A stretch of DNA of 60,424 bases, from NCBI GenBank assembly GCA_017476575.1, contig JAFUZO010000052.1:1-60424 (forward strand). The letters run 5' to 3'. This DNA is from Bacteroidales bacterium. GTDB lineage: Bacteria > Bacteroidota > Bacteroidia > Bacteroidales > UBA932. Of this stretch, positions 26,397 to 34,447 are shown one piece after another (position 1 is the stretch's first letter; the number at the start of each line of letters is the position of its first letter). Position numbers and translations under genes: made by a program. The notes under the pieces were generated by a model. It was not told the origin of the DNA and did no database searches. It was given only the letters and a program-made list of their open reading frames with translations.

Positions 26397-27836
26397 ATGG
26401 AAAGATTGAACCGCACCACCGCCCCGCAGGCGAAACAGTACACCGAGAAGGTCATCCAGTTCGGAGAGGGCAACTTCCTCCGCGCCTTCATCGAGTGGAT
26501 TATCTGGAAAACCAACCAGAAGACAGATTTCGATGCCTCCGTCGTCGTCGTCCAGCCCATCGGTCGCGGTATGGTCGATATGCTCAACGAGCAGGACGGA
26601 CTCTACCATCTCAACCTCCAGGGCATCGACAAGGGGACGCCCGTGGACAGCGTGGACCTGATCGATGTCATCAGCCGCGGCATCAATCCGTACCAGGATT
26701 TCATGGGATACCTGAAACTCGCAGAGCAACCTCAGATGCGGTTCATCATCTCCAATACGACCGAAGCGGGCATCGCCTTCGACCCGGTCTGCCGCTTCAC
26801 GGATGCGCCGGCCGCCTCCTACCCCGGCAAACTCACCCAACTCCTGTACCATCGCTACGACTATTTCAAGGGTGACCCGTCCAAGGGATTCATCATCTTC
26901 CCGTGCGAACTGATTTTCGAAAATGGCAGGCACCTGAAGGAGTGCATCCTCCAATATATCGACCTGTGGAACCTCGGAAAAGGATTCCGTGACTGGTTCG
27001 AGACGGCGTGCGGGGTCTACAGCACCCTGGTAGACCGCATCGTACCGGGCTATCCGCGCGACAACGCCGCCGCCCTCTGCGAGCGGGTCGGTTACGATGA
27101 CCGGTTGCTGGACAAAGCCGAAATCTTCCACCTCTGGGTCATCGAGGCCCCGGCCGCGGCCGCGGCGGAGTTCCCGGCCGACCAGGCGGGCCTGAACGTG
27201 CTCTTTGTGCCATCTGAGGCGCCTTACCACGAGAGGAAGGTCACCCTGCTCAACGGCCCGCACACCGTACTTTCCCCGGTCGGCTATCTCAGTGGGCTGG
27301 ACACCGTGAAACAGTGCTGCGAAGACCCGGAAACTGGCGCTTTCGTGAAGAAAGTCATGTTCGACGAACTCCTTCCGACCCTGAACCTTCCCAAAGCCGA
27401 ACTGGAGCAGTTCGCCTCCGACGTGATGGACCGCTTCCGCAACCCGTTCGTGAAGCATTTCGTCACCTCCATCATGCTCAATTCCTTCCCGAAATTCCGC
27501 ACGCGTGACCTGCCGGGGCTCAAGACCTATCTGGAGCGGAAAGGCCGCCTTCCGCAGGGCATCGTCCTGGGCCTCGCCGGCATCTGCACTTATTATAAGG
27601 GCGGCCGGCGCGGAGACGACGAAATCGTAATCAACGACGACCCGGCCATCAAGGACCTGCTCACCCGGTTATGGGAGACCGGGGATGTCCGGAACGTCGC
27701 CGAAGGTGTGTTGGGCGCCACCTTCATCTGGGACGAGGACCTGAACGCCATCCCGGGCCTGACGGACCTTCTCACCGCCGACCTTGCGAAAATCCAGGCC
27801 GACGGCATGCGGGCGGCCGTCCAATCGATCCTGTGA
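26397..27836 (+). CDS. uxaB: Tagaturonate reductase UxaB
   Basis: 479 residues. NADH-dependent reduction of D-tagaturonate to D-altronate in the cytoplasm. It opens with the nucleotide-binding VIQFGEGNFLRAFIEWIIWK and contains FIISNTTEAGIAFDP, RYDYFKGDPSKGFIIFPCELIFENG, LNVLFVPSEAPYHERKVTLLNGPHT and FVKHFVTSIMLNSFPKFRTRDLPGL, the polyol dehydrogenase landmarks of the UxaB/UxuB/MtlD family; length fits UxaB rather than MtlD. The stop overlaps the uxaA start by one base, so the two are translated together. Whether it prefers tagaturonate over fructuronate is inferred from the uxaA and uxaC neighbours. Confidence 0.94.
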   Translation: MERLNRTTAPQAKQYTEKVIQFGEGNFLRAFIEWIIWKTNQKTDFDASVVVVQPIGRGMVDMLNEQDGLYHLNLQGIDKGTPVDSVDLIDVISRGINPYQDFMGYLKLAEQPQMRFIISNTTEAGIAFDPVCRFTDAPAASYPGKLTQLLYHRYDYFKGDPSKGFIIFPCELIFENGRHLKECILQYIDLWNLGKGFRDWFETACGVYSTLVDRIVPGYPRDNAAALCERVGYDDRLLDKAEIFHLWVIEAPAAAAAEFPADQAGLNVLFVPSEAPYHERKVTLLNGPHTVLSPVGYLSGLDTVKQCCEDPETGAFVKKVMFDELLPTLNLPKAELEQFASDVMDRFRNPFVKHFVTSIMLNSFPKFRTRDLPGLKTYLERKGRLPQGIVLGLAGICTYYKGGRRGDDEIVINDDPAIKDLLTRLWETGDVRNVAEGVLGATFIWDEDLNAIPGLTDLLTADLAKIQADGMRAAVQSIL

Positions 27837-29317
27837 TGGCCGCTTTCCTGCAGATCCATCCTGCCGACAATGTCGCCGTGGCGCTCCATGACCTGTCCAA
27901 AGGCTGTGAGGCGCTCGGTGTCATCCTGGCCGAAGACATCCCCGCCGGTCACAAGTTCACCCTCCGCGACCTTCCGGTCGGCACCGACATCATCAAATAC
28001 GGCTATTCCATCGGTCACCTGATCAGGGCCGCGGCAGCCGGGACACTCGTAGACCACACCTGCATCAAGACCAACCTGGAAGGGCTGCTCGACTATACCT
28101 ATAAACCGGATCTGACGGAAACTGTCCACGCCGCCTCCGTGCGGACCTTCCGCGGCTTCCGCCGCGCCGACGGGCAGGTCGGTGTCCGCAACCAGATCTG
28201 GATCATCCCCACCGTCGGCTGCGTCAACGGCATCGTAGAGCAGCTGGTCCGGCAGTTCCAGGCCGAAGTAGCCGGCCGCATGGGCAGCGTCGACGCCATC
28301 GTCGCCTTCCCCCACAACTATGGCTGCTCCCAACTCGGGGACGACCATGAGAACACCCGGCACATCCTTGCCGACATGGTGCACCACCCCAATGCCGGCG
28401 GCGTGCTGGTCGTCGGCCTCGGCTGTGAGAACAACCAGCTCGCCGCCTTCCGGGACCTGGTGGGGATGGTCGACCCGCAACGTGTCCGCATGTACGAGAC
28501 ACAGAAAGTCGGGGACGAACTGGAATACGGGCTGGAGTGCCTGCGGGGCATCTTCGCAGCCTGCTCCGGGGACGAGCGGACAGAAGTGCCCGTCTCCGAA
28601 CTCCGGATCGGACTGAAATGCGGCGGATCCGACGGCCTGTCCGGCATCACGGCCAATCCTCTCCTGGGCCGCTTCTCCGACTGGCTGGTGTCCCAGGGCG
28701 GGACGACGGTCCTGACTGAGGTGCCCGAAATGTTCGGGGCGGAAACGCTCTTGATGAACCGTTGCCAGGATGAGGAGACCTTCTCCAAGACCGTCCGGCT
28801 CATCAACGATTTCAAGTCCTATTTCATGCGGCAGGGGCAGCCTGTCTACGAGAACCCCTCACCCGGGAACAAGGCGGGCGGCATCTCGACCCTCGAAGAG
28901 AAGTCACTCGGCTGCACCCAGAAATGCGGGACCTCCCCCGTGCGCGGTGTACTCCGATACGGTGAGCGGCTGGAAGTCAGGGGGCTGAACCTGTTGAGCG
29001 CCCCGGGCAACGATCTGGTTGCCTCGACGGCCCTGGCCGCTTCCGGATGCCAGCTGGTGCTCTTCACCACGGGCCGCGGCACTCCGTTCGGTACTTTTGT
29101 CCCGACGATGAAAATTTCTACGAACACGCCCCTCGCCCTTCATAAACCCGGCTGGATCGACTTCAATGCAGGGGTCATTGCCGAGGACACGCCCATGCAG
29201 GAGTGTGCCGACACCTTCGTCGAGCGCGTCCTCGCCGCCGCCTCCGGCGAGCCGGTCCGCAACGAGCGCAACGCCTACCGCGGAATCGCCATCTTCAAGT
29301 CCGGCGTCACGCTCTGA
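27836..29317 (+). CDS. uxaA: Altronate dehydratase UxaA
   Basis: 493 residues from the ATG at 27836. Dehydrates D-altronate to 2-keto-3-deoxygluconate. The N-terminal 75 residues form the SAF domain (LQIHPADNVAVALHDLSKG). The large domain has GYRRADG-like FRGFRRADGQVGVRNQIWIIPTVGCVN, FPHNYGCSQLGDDHENTR, VGLGCENNQ, LKCGGSDGLSGITANPLLGRFSD, EVPEMFGAE and KISTNTPLALHKPGWIDFNAG; conserved cysteines and histidines suit its iron-dependent chemistry. With uxaB and uxaC it completes the saturated-galacturonate branch. No KDG kinase or aldolase follows. Confidence 0.96.
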   Translation: MAAFLQIHPADNVAVALHDLSKGCEALGVILAEDIPAGHKFTLRDLPVGTDIIKYGYSIGHLIRAAAAGTLVDHTCIKTNLEGLLDYTYKPDLTETVHAASVRTFRGFRRADGQVGVRNQIWIIPTVGCVNGIVEQLVRQFQAEVAGRMGSVDAIVAFPHNYGCSQLGDDHENTRHILADMVHHPNAGGVLVVGLGCENNQLAAFRDLVGMVDPQRVRMYETQKVGDELEYGLECLRGIFAACSGDERTEVPVSELRIGLKCGGSDGLSGITANPLLGRFSDWLVSQGGTTVLTEVPEMFGAETLLMNRCQDEETFSKTVRLINDFKSYFMRQGQPVYENPSPGNKAGGISTLEEKSLGCTQKCGTSPVRGVLRYGERLEVRGLNLLSAPGNDLVASTALAASGCQLVLFTTGRGTPFGTFVPTMKISTNTPLALHKPGWIDFNAGVIAEDTPMQECADTFVERVLAAASGEPVRNERNAYRGIAIFKSGVTL

Positions 29318-29390
29318 TTTTTCCTCCGTATCCCCGCAGGCACCGGAAAGAAAAAGAGCGGGCGGGGTTGCGGGAATGCGGGAAATGTGT

Positions 29391-29398
29391 TACCTTTG
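29391..29398 (+). promoter_or_regulatory. -7 box of the MGMT-like gene, leaving no leader
   Basis: TACCTTTG matches TAnnTTTG and ends only four bases before the ATG at 29403. If transcription starts the usual few bases downstream, the mRNA has essentially no 5' untranslated region. Confidence 0.5.
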
Positions 29399-29402
29399 GG
29401 AC

Positions 29403-29744
29403 ATGCAGAGACCGGAGCATACGGCATTCTACGAAGAGGTGTACGAGATTGTAGCACAGATACCTCCGGGGAAGGTGCTGACCTATGGCGACATCGCGGC
29501 GCTGACGGGGTTCCCGGCCCATTCCCGGATGGTCGGACGGGCAATGCGGGAGGCACCGGATGGGCGGGGGCTCCCCTGCCACCGGGTCGTGAATGCCGGC
29601 GGACGCCTCGCTCCGGGCTGGGTGGAACAACGCACCCGGTTGCAAGAAGAGGGGGTTGCCTTCCGACAGAACGGCATGGTACACATGAAAAGATGCCGTT
29701 GGGAGATAGACAAGCCCGAAGCGGAGAATTCCACAATACTATAG
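29403..29744 (+). CDS. MGMT-family protein (alkyltransferase DNA-binding domain)
   Basis: 113 residues, only the C-terminal domain of O6-alkylguanine-DNA alkyltransferases. VYEIVAQIPPGKVLTYGDIAAL is the helix before the recognition helix, SRMVGRAMRE the DNA-binding helix with its arginine finger, and LPCHRVVNAGGRLAPGW holds the active-site PCHRV, so the acceptor Cys is present rather than the Trp of alkyltransferase-like proteins. Half the usual length of Ada or Ogt. Could remove alkyl groups or mark lesions for nucleotide excision repair. The frame upstream is open but overlaps uxaA; the promoter spacing supports the start at 29403. Confidence 0.85.
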   Translation: MQRPEHTAFYEEVYEIVAQIPPGKVLTYGDIAALTGFPAHSRMVGRAMREAPDGRGLPCHRVVNAGGRLAPGWVEQRTRLQEEGVAFRQNGMVHMKRCRWEIDKPEAENSTIL

Positions 29745-29749
29745 CATCC

Positions 29750-30301
29750 ATGAGAACCATCCTTTTCATCGTCGGATCCCTTCGGAAGGGATCGTTCAAC
29801 CGTCAGATGGCACACGCTGCGGAGAAGGCCGTCGGCAGCCGGGCGGAAGTGCGCTACCTGGACTTCGCCGACCTCCCTTACATGAACCAGGACATCGAAT
29901 ATCCCGCCCCGGAAGCCGTGGCACGCGTCCGCCAGACCATCACGGAAGCCGACGGACTCTGGTTCTTCACCCCAGAATACAACGCCAGCTATCCGGGCCT
30001 CCTGAAGAACCTCCTGGACTGGCTCTCACGGCCCCTCCTGCCGAACAACTACGCCACCCCGACCCCCGTGAACGGGAAACCAGCCACCCTCTGCGGAGCC
30101 GCCGGCAAATCCGCTGCCATGAATTCCATCGGCAAACTCATTCCCCTGCTGGAAATGATGAAACTGGACCTGATGCTGGAGCCGCTCACCAGCGTCGCCC
30201 TCCCGCCCGAGTCCTGGACGTCAGGCGACCTCGTCCTGACCCCGGAACAGGAACAAAGCCTTCAGGCCCAGGCCGATGCCTTCCTCGCAAAATTGGGATA
30301 A
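29750..30301 (+). CDS. NADPH-dependent FMN reductase family protein
   Basis: 183 residues with a flavodoxin-like fold: the FMN phosphate loop GSLRKGSFNRQMA near residue 9, WFFTPEYNASYPGLLKNLLDWLSRP around residue 75, and KPATLCGAAGKSAAMNSIGKL. Members reduce FMN, quinones, chromate or azo compounds with NAD(P)H. It starts 5 bp after the MGMT-like gene, so they may share a transcript, and converges with a LysR-family gene that starts at the far end of the next gene. No signal peptide; cytoplasmic. Confidence 0.9.
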   Translation: MRTILFIVGSLRKGSFNRQMAHAAEKAVGSRAEVRYLDFADLPYMNQDIEYPAPEAVARVRQTITEADGLWFFTPEYNASYPGLLKNLLDWLSRPLLPNNYATPTPVNGKPATLCGAAGKSAAMNSIGKLIPLLEMMKLDLMLEPLTSVALPPESWTSGDLVLTPEQEQSLQAQADAFLAKLG

Positions 30302-30308
30302 CGGAATC

Positions 30309-31109
30309 TTATGCATATCGGGAGGTCAACCAGGCGGCGATGCCGGTATGGGAGAACGCCTCAGAAAGACGAAGGTGCAAGTCCTGTTGGAGATGCGGGA
30401 GCGGATCGGAATGGATGACCAGCCCGGATGCCGCCTGCGAGGGGATGACACCGACCAGACCGCTATGCTGCCGGACCAAGTCGACGAGAGCCGGCAGGGT
30501 ATCTGAAATCACGGCCGCCCGGGCGTACATGTCCTGGTCGACCAGGTTCCGGTAGGGATTCCACACAGCATAGCGGGCCTCTTCCGGCAATGTCGGCCCT
30601 GCCGTGACCAGCGCAGCCGGGACCACCCCCACGACGGATGCGGAATCGAAGTCCAGCGTCTCCTTGCGCGCCGCCGTGAACAGATATAGATCAGCCTCCA
30701 TCGCTTCCGGAAAATCCGTTTCGGGATACGTCTCGATGATGAATTCCGTCGATGTGATGGCCAACAGGTCCCGCAGCAGTTCCGGCAACACATACGTCGC
30801 GGTGAACTGGGTCGCCGCAATCCGGACAGGGTGGTTGACGGTCAGCTTGCCGGCACTGCCGAAAAGCGCTTCGGTCGCCTCGTACCAGTGGAGGATCCGT
30901 GCCGCATAGTCCTTGAATACCGTTCCCTCCGGCGTCAAGACCACTTCGCCCCGACGACGCTCGAACAGCGCCGCCCCTACCTGCCGCTCCAGTTCGGCAA
31001 TATGCTGGCTCACGGCCGGCTGGGTGACCCCCAGATGCTGGGCTGCCCGCGTGAAGCTGCCCTCGGCCGCCGCCATCATGAAAACCCGGAGTCTGAAATC
31101 ATCGAGCAT
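30309..31109 (-). CDS. LysR-family transcriptional regulator
   Basis: 266 residues, short for the family. The winged helix-turn-helix is at residues 1-60: MLDDFRLRVFMMAAAEGSFTRAAQ, then LGVTQPAVSQHIAELERQVGAALFER. The effector domain is truncated compared with usual 300-residue members but keeps VRIAATQFTATYVLPELL and SGLVGVIPSQAASG. It is divergent from the M16 peptidase gene and tail-to-tail with the FMN reductase gene (7-bp gap). A T-N11-A inverted repeat in its own leader suggests autoregulation. Targets not known. Confidence 0.9.
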   Translation of the reverse strand: MLDDFRLRVFMMAAAEGSFTRAAQHLGVTQPAVSQHIAELERQVGAALFERRRGEVVLTPEGTVFKDYAARILHWYEATEALFGSAGKLTVNHPVRIAATQFTATYVLPELLRDLLAITSTEFIIETYPETDFPEAMEADLYLFTAARKETLDFDSASVVGVVPAALVTAGPTLPEEARYAVWNPYRNLVDQDMYARAAVISDTLPALVDLVRQHSGLVGVIPSQAASGLVIHSDPLPHLQQDLHLRLSEAFSHTGIAAWLTSRYA

Positions 31110-31110
31110 G

Positions 31111-31139
31111 ATAAGAAAAACTTATAGATTACAAAGATA
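31111..31139 (-). promoter_or_regulatory. LysR gene promoter with a T-N11-A box
   Basis: On the minus strand TATCTTTG (31132-31139) is the -7 box. Downstream of it, ATAAG-N5-CTTAT (31111-31125) is a perfect interrupted palindrome with T at 31112 and A at 31124, the T-N11-A form of a LysR-type binding site, sitting between the promoter and the ATG. Confidence 0.5.
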
Positions 31140-31163
31140 ATTGGAAAATCCGGAATTACATCG

Positions 31164-31204
31164 TATTTTTGAATTTTGAATTGGTCTTATCACAAAAAAA
31201 AAAA
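31164..31204 (+). promoter_or_regulatory. Promoter and A-rich leader of the M16 peptidase gene
   Basis: TATTTTTG (31164-31171) matches the -7 box; the leader ends with eleven consecutive A residues (31194-31204) five bases before the ATG at 31210. A-rich leaders replace Shine-Dalgarno pairing in this phylum; the homopolymer could vary in length. Confidence 0.55.
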
Positions 31205-31209
31205 GATAC

Positions 31210-34068
31210 ATGAAAAGATTCCTGATTGCACTTGCGACCCTGGCCATAACCCTGGCCACCCATGTTTCCGCTCCGGCACAGACCCGGGAGCAGATGGAAG
31301 CGATGATCGCCCAGATGCCGCAACTGCCCGACGATCCGGCCGTGAAAATCGGCCGGCTCGACAACGGGCTCACCTACTACATCCGTCACAATGCTCTCCC
31401 GGCCCATCGTGCCGAGTTCTACCTCGCCACCGACGTGGGCGCCATCCAGGAGACGCCTGACCAAGACGGTCTCGCCCACTTCCTGGAGCACATGTGCTTC
31501 AATGGAACCGAACACTTCCCGGACAAGGGCATCCTCGACTATCTCCGCTCGATCGGTGCCGAATTCGGCCGCAACATCAACGCGTCCACCGGCTTCGAGG
31601 AGACCCAGTACATGCTCAACAACATCCCCGTCGAACGGGAATCCGTCGTAGATTCCTGCCTCATGATCTTGCGTGACTACGCCCACTTCGTCCTCAACGA
31701 CCCCGCCGAGATCGACAAGGAGCGCGGCGTCATCATCGAGGAACGCCGCCAGCGCCGCAATGCCCAATGGAGGACCATGGAACGGTCCCTCCCCTACTAT
31801 TTCAAGGGGACCAAGATGGCGGAATGCACCCTCATCGGCCTTCAGGAGCACCTGGAGACCTTCCAGCCTGAAAGCCTCGTGAACTTCTACCGCACCTGGT
31901 ACCATCCGGACATGCAGGCGGTGGTTGTCGTCGGCGACATCGATGTCGACCGCACCGAGGCCAGGATCCATGAAATCTTCTCGGTCATTCCGAAGTGCGA
32001 GAACCCGCAGGCCAAAGAGCACTTGACCGTCCCGGACAATGCCGAACCCATCGTCGGCATCATCACCGACCCGGAAACCACGGCGCCGTCCATCGAAATG
32101 GTATGGAAGAGCGAGGCTGCCCCGGAAATCATCAACCGGACCGCCTATGGCCAGCTCAACGACATCATCAAGCGCCTGGTCGCCCTCATCATGCGCGAAC
32201 GTTTCTCTGACATCACCTCCAAGCCGGACGCCCCCTATCTGGATGCCAGTTTCGGCATCGGTTCCCTGATCTATGAAGATATCGATGCCGTCATGGGCGA
32301 TGTCACCCTGCGTGAAGACAACCTCATCGGCGGCTTCAAGGCCTTCTACACCGAGCTCGAGCGGATGAAGCGCTTCGGCTTCGAGGACGATGAGTTCGAC
32401 CGGGCCAAGGCCGACCTGCTCTCCTCCCTCGAAGCCCAGGTCAACAAGGCTGACACCCGCCGGAATCCGGAATTCATCCGCCCGATCCTCCGCCACTTCT
32501 TCGACTGCGAGCCGATCATGGAACCGCAGGCTGAATACGAACTGGCGCAACAACTGCTTTCCCAAGTCAATGCCCAGGCCCTCAGCCAGATCGCCGGCCA
32601 GATCATCACCGACGACAACCTCGTCATCATCTACGCCGGCCCCGAGAAGGAAGGCATCACCACGCCGACCGGACAGGATATCCTCGCCGCCCTCGCTGAA
32701 GTGAAGGCCGCCGACATCCAGCCGCTCGAAGGGGAAGCGGTCGCTGCCGAATTCCTCGACCCGTCCCGCCTCAAGGGCGCCAAGGTCGGCAAGACGACCC
32801 GGACCGTCTACGACGCCACTGTCTGGACCCTCAAGAACGGCGTCCGGGTCACCGTCCTTCCGACTGACTACACCAAGGACCAGATCCTCTTCGATCTCTA
32901 CAAGGACGGCGGACTGAGCATCATCTCCACGGAGGACTATGCTACCATGGATGACATCTTCGATGTCTATCTCGGCAACACCGGTGTCGCCGGATTCTCA
33001 TCCACCCAGGTCTCCAAGATGCTCACCGGCAAGAAACTCCGCGTCAACCCGTACATCGAGCGCCTGGAGCACGGCATCAGCGGCAATTCCACCGTCAAGG
33101 ATCTTGAAACGGCCCTCCAGCTGGTCTACCTCTACTTCACAGCCCCCCGCTTCGATTCCGATGAATTCGACACGGGCCTCGGCCAGCTGAAGTCCATCCT
33201 CCCGAACTATGTGAACCAGCCGAACTACAAGTTCCAGAAGGAACTCTACAAGGTCCTGTACAACGACAACCCGCGCCGGGCCATGCTCTCCGAGGAGACC
33301 GTCGAGAATGCCAGCCTCGCCACCACCGAACGGAACTACCGCCGGCTTTTCCAGGATGCTGCCGGAGCCGACATGGTCATCGTGGGCGATGTCGATCTGG
33401 ATACGCTCAAACCGCTCGTCGAAAAATACATCGGCTCCCTCCCCAAGGGCAAAAAGGCCTTCAAGTGGCAGGATGACGGTGTCGAGGTCGTCAAGGGGCG
33501 GATCGAAGACATCCTCCCGGTCGACATGCAGACCCCGAAGAGCACGGTCATCCAGGTCTACAGCGCCGACATGCCGTATTCCGCTTCCCGGAAGGCAGCC
33601 CTCGACGCCATCTCCTATATCCTTGACATGCGTTACACCAATTCCCTCCGCGAAGAGGAAGGAGGCACCTACGGGGCCCACTCCAACGCCAGCCTGAACC
33701 GCCGTCCGAAGGAGCGCGTGATGATCCAGGTCTACTTCGACTGCCGCCCGTCCGTATGCGACCGTCTCCGCAGCCTCGCCATCGAGGGAATCAACGACCT
33801 GGCCGCAGGTGGCCCGACCGACGAGGAAGTGACCAATGCCGTCCTCAACCTCAAGAAGAACATCCCGGAAAACCGGGTCAACAACAATTACTGGAAGAAC
33901 AACCTCGAGACGTGGGCGCTCTACGGCGAGGACTACGACGCCGACCGGGAAGCCGCCATCAATGCGCTCGACAAGGCGACCATCCAGCAGGTCCTCCAGG
34001 AGGTCCTCGCACAGGGCAACCTCATCGAGGTCGTCATGAAACCCGCCGTCACGGCCGAGGCCGAATAG
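31210..34068 (+). CDS. M16 family zinc metallopeptidase (pitrilysin-like), exported
   Basis: 952 residues, about twice the single-domain M16B length, so two M16 halves in one chain. A signal peptide precedes AQTREQM. The first half has the inverted zinc motif HFLEH (H90-H94) in GLAHFLEHMCFNGTEHF and the third ligand near EIDKERGVIIEE. The second half (from about residue 520, VWTLKNGVRVTVLPTDYTKDQ) has no HxxEH and serves as the non-catalytic partner; it keeps LREEEGGTYGAHSNASLNRRP with the substrate-binding RY-like region. Probably degrades peptides in the periplasm. Single gene with its own promoter and terminator. Confidence 0.93.
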   Translation: MKRFLIALATLAITLATHVSAPAQTREQMEAMIAQMPQLPDDPAVKIGRLDNGLTYYIRHNALPAHRAEFYLATDVGAIQETPDQDGLAHFLEHMCFNGTEHFPDKGILDYLRSIGAEFGRNINASTGFEETQYMLNNIPVERESVVDSCLMILRDYAHFVLNDPAEIDKERGVIIEERRQRRNAQWRTMERSLPYYFKGTKMAECTLIGLQEHLETFQPESLVNFYRTWYHPDMQAVVVVGDIDVDRTEARIHEIFSVIPKCENPQAKEHLTVPDNAEPIVGIITDPETTAPSIEMVWKSEAAPEIINRTAYGQLNDIIKRLVALIMRERFSDITSKPDAPYLDASFGIGSLIYEDIDAVMGDVTLREDNLIGGFKAFYTELERMKRFGFEDDEFDRAKADLLSSLEAQVNKADTRRNPEFIRPILRHFFDCEPIMEPQAEYELAQQLLSQVNAQALSQIAGQIITDDNLVIIYAGPEKEGITTPTGQDILAALAEVKAADIQPLEGEAVAAEFLDPSRLKGAKVGKTTRTVYDATVWTLKNGVRVTVLPTDYTKDQILFDLYKDGGLSIISTEDYATMDDIFDVYLGNTGVAGFSSTQVSKMLTGKKLRVNPYIERLEHGISGNSTVKDLETALQLVYLYFTAPRFDSDEFDTGLGQLKSILPNYVNQPNYKFQKELYKVLYNDNPRRAMLSEETVENASLATTERNYRRLFQDAAGADMVIVGDVDLDTLKPLVEKYIGSLPKGKKAFKWQDDGVEVVKGRIEDILPVDMQTPKSTVIQVYSADMPYSASRKAALDAISYILDMRYTNSLREEEGGTYGAHSNASLNRRPKERVMIQVYFDCRPSVCDRLRSLAIEGINDLAAGGPTDEEVTNAVLNLKKNIPENRVNNNYWKNNLETWALYGEDYDADREAAINALDKATIQQVLQEVLAQGNLIEVVMKPAVTAEAE

Positions 34069-34084
34069 CCGCGGCAGGAAGCAG

Positions 34085-34110
34085 AGGCTGTATTCCAAGG
34101 AATACAGCCT
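34085..34110. repeat. Perfect 12-bp inverted repeat with a two-base loop
   Basis: AGGCTGTATTCC (34085-34096) and its exact complement (34099-34110) are separated by AA only. It lies 17 bp after the M16 stop, before the GC-rich terminator. No T run follows, so it may be a 3' end stabiliser or a protein-binding site. Confidence 0.5.
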
Positions 34111-34121
34111 CGACGGAAAAG

Positions 34122-34160
34122 AGAGCCCCCGGCCGTTGCTGGTCGGGGGCTCTTCTGTTT
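34122..34160. terminator. Bidirectional intrinsic terminator between M16 and ferredoxin genes
   Basis: A 13-bp stem with one G-T type mismatch (AGAGCCCCCGGCC with GGTCGGGGGCTCT, loop GTTGCT) is followed on the plus strand by TCTGTTT and preceded by AAAAG, so it could stop transcripts from both converging genes. Confidence 0.75.
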
Positions 34161-34172
34161 CCTGTCCTCAGA

Positions 34173-34346
34173 TTACTCTGCCGGGGAAATCGCTTCGGCC
34201 GGGCAGACACCGGCGCAGGTGCCGCAGTCGATACAGATGTCCGGGTCGATGCTGTAGACATCGCCTTCGCTGATGGCACCGGTCGGGCACTCGCCCTGAC
34301 ACGTACCGCAGGCCATGCAGAGGTCTGGAGAAATAACGTAAGCCAT
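34173..34346 (-). CDS. Small 2[4Fe-4S] ferredoxin
   Basis: 57 residues from the ATG at 34346. Two copies of the cluster-binding pattern C-X2-C-X2-C-X3-C-P: CMACGTCQGECP (C10, C13, C16, C20) and CIDCGTCAGVCP (C38, C41, C44, C48), the standard clostridial-type ferredoxin with near-internal duplication and an acidic composition. A low-potential electron carrier for anaerobic metabolism such as pyruvate:ferredoxin oxidoreductase. It is a single gene with a TAAATTTG promoter box (34393-34400 on the minus strand) and shares the intergenic space with the divergent DUF1573 gene. Confidence 0.95.
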   Translation of the reverse strand: MAYVISPDLCMACGTCQGECPTGAISEGDVYSIDPDICIDCGTCAGVCPAEAISPAE

Positions 34347-34392
34347 AGTTGAATCCTTTTAGTTGTTGTTTGTCTTAGTCCAATTCAAGTTG

Positions 34393-34443
34393 CAAATTTA
34401 GGCAATTAATTTGAATTGTTGCAAAATTTATTCTCTATCTTTG
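34393..34443. promoter_or_regulatory. Divergent promoters of the ferredoxin and DUF1573 genes
   Basis: TAAATTTG on the minus strand (34393-34400) fits the ferredoxin gene with a 46-bp leader. TATCTTTG on the plus strand (34436-34443) ends four bases before the DUF1573 ATG at 34448, again leaving no room for a leader. The region between is AT-rich. Confidence 0.6.
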
Positions 34444-34447
34444 TCCC

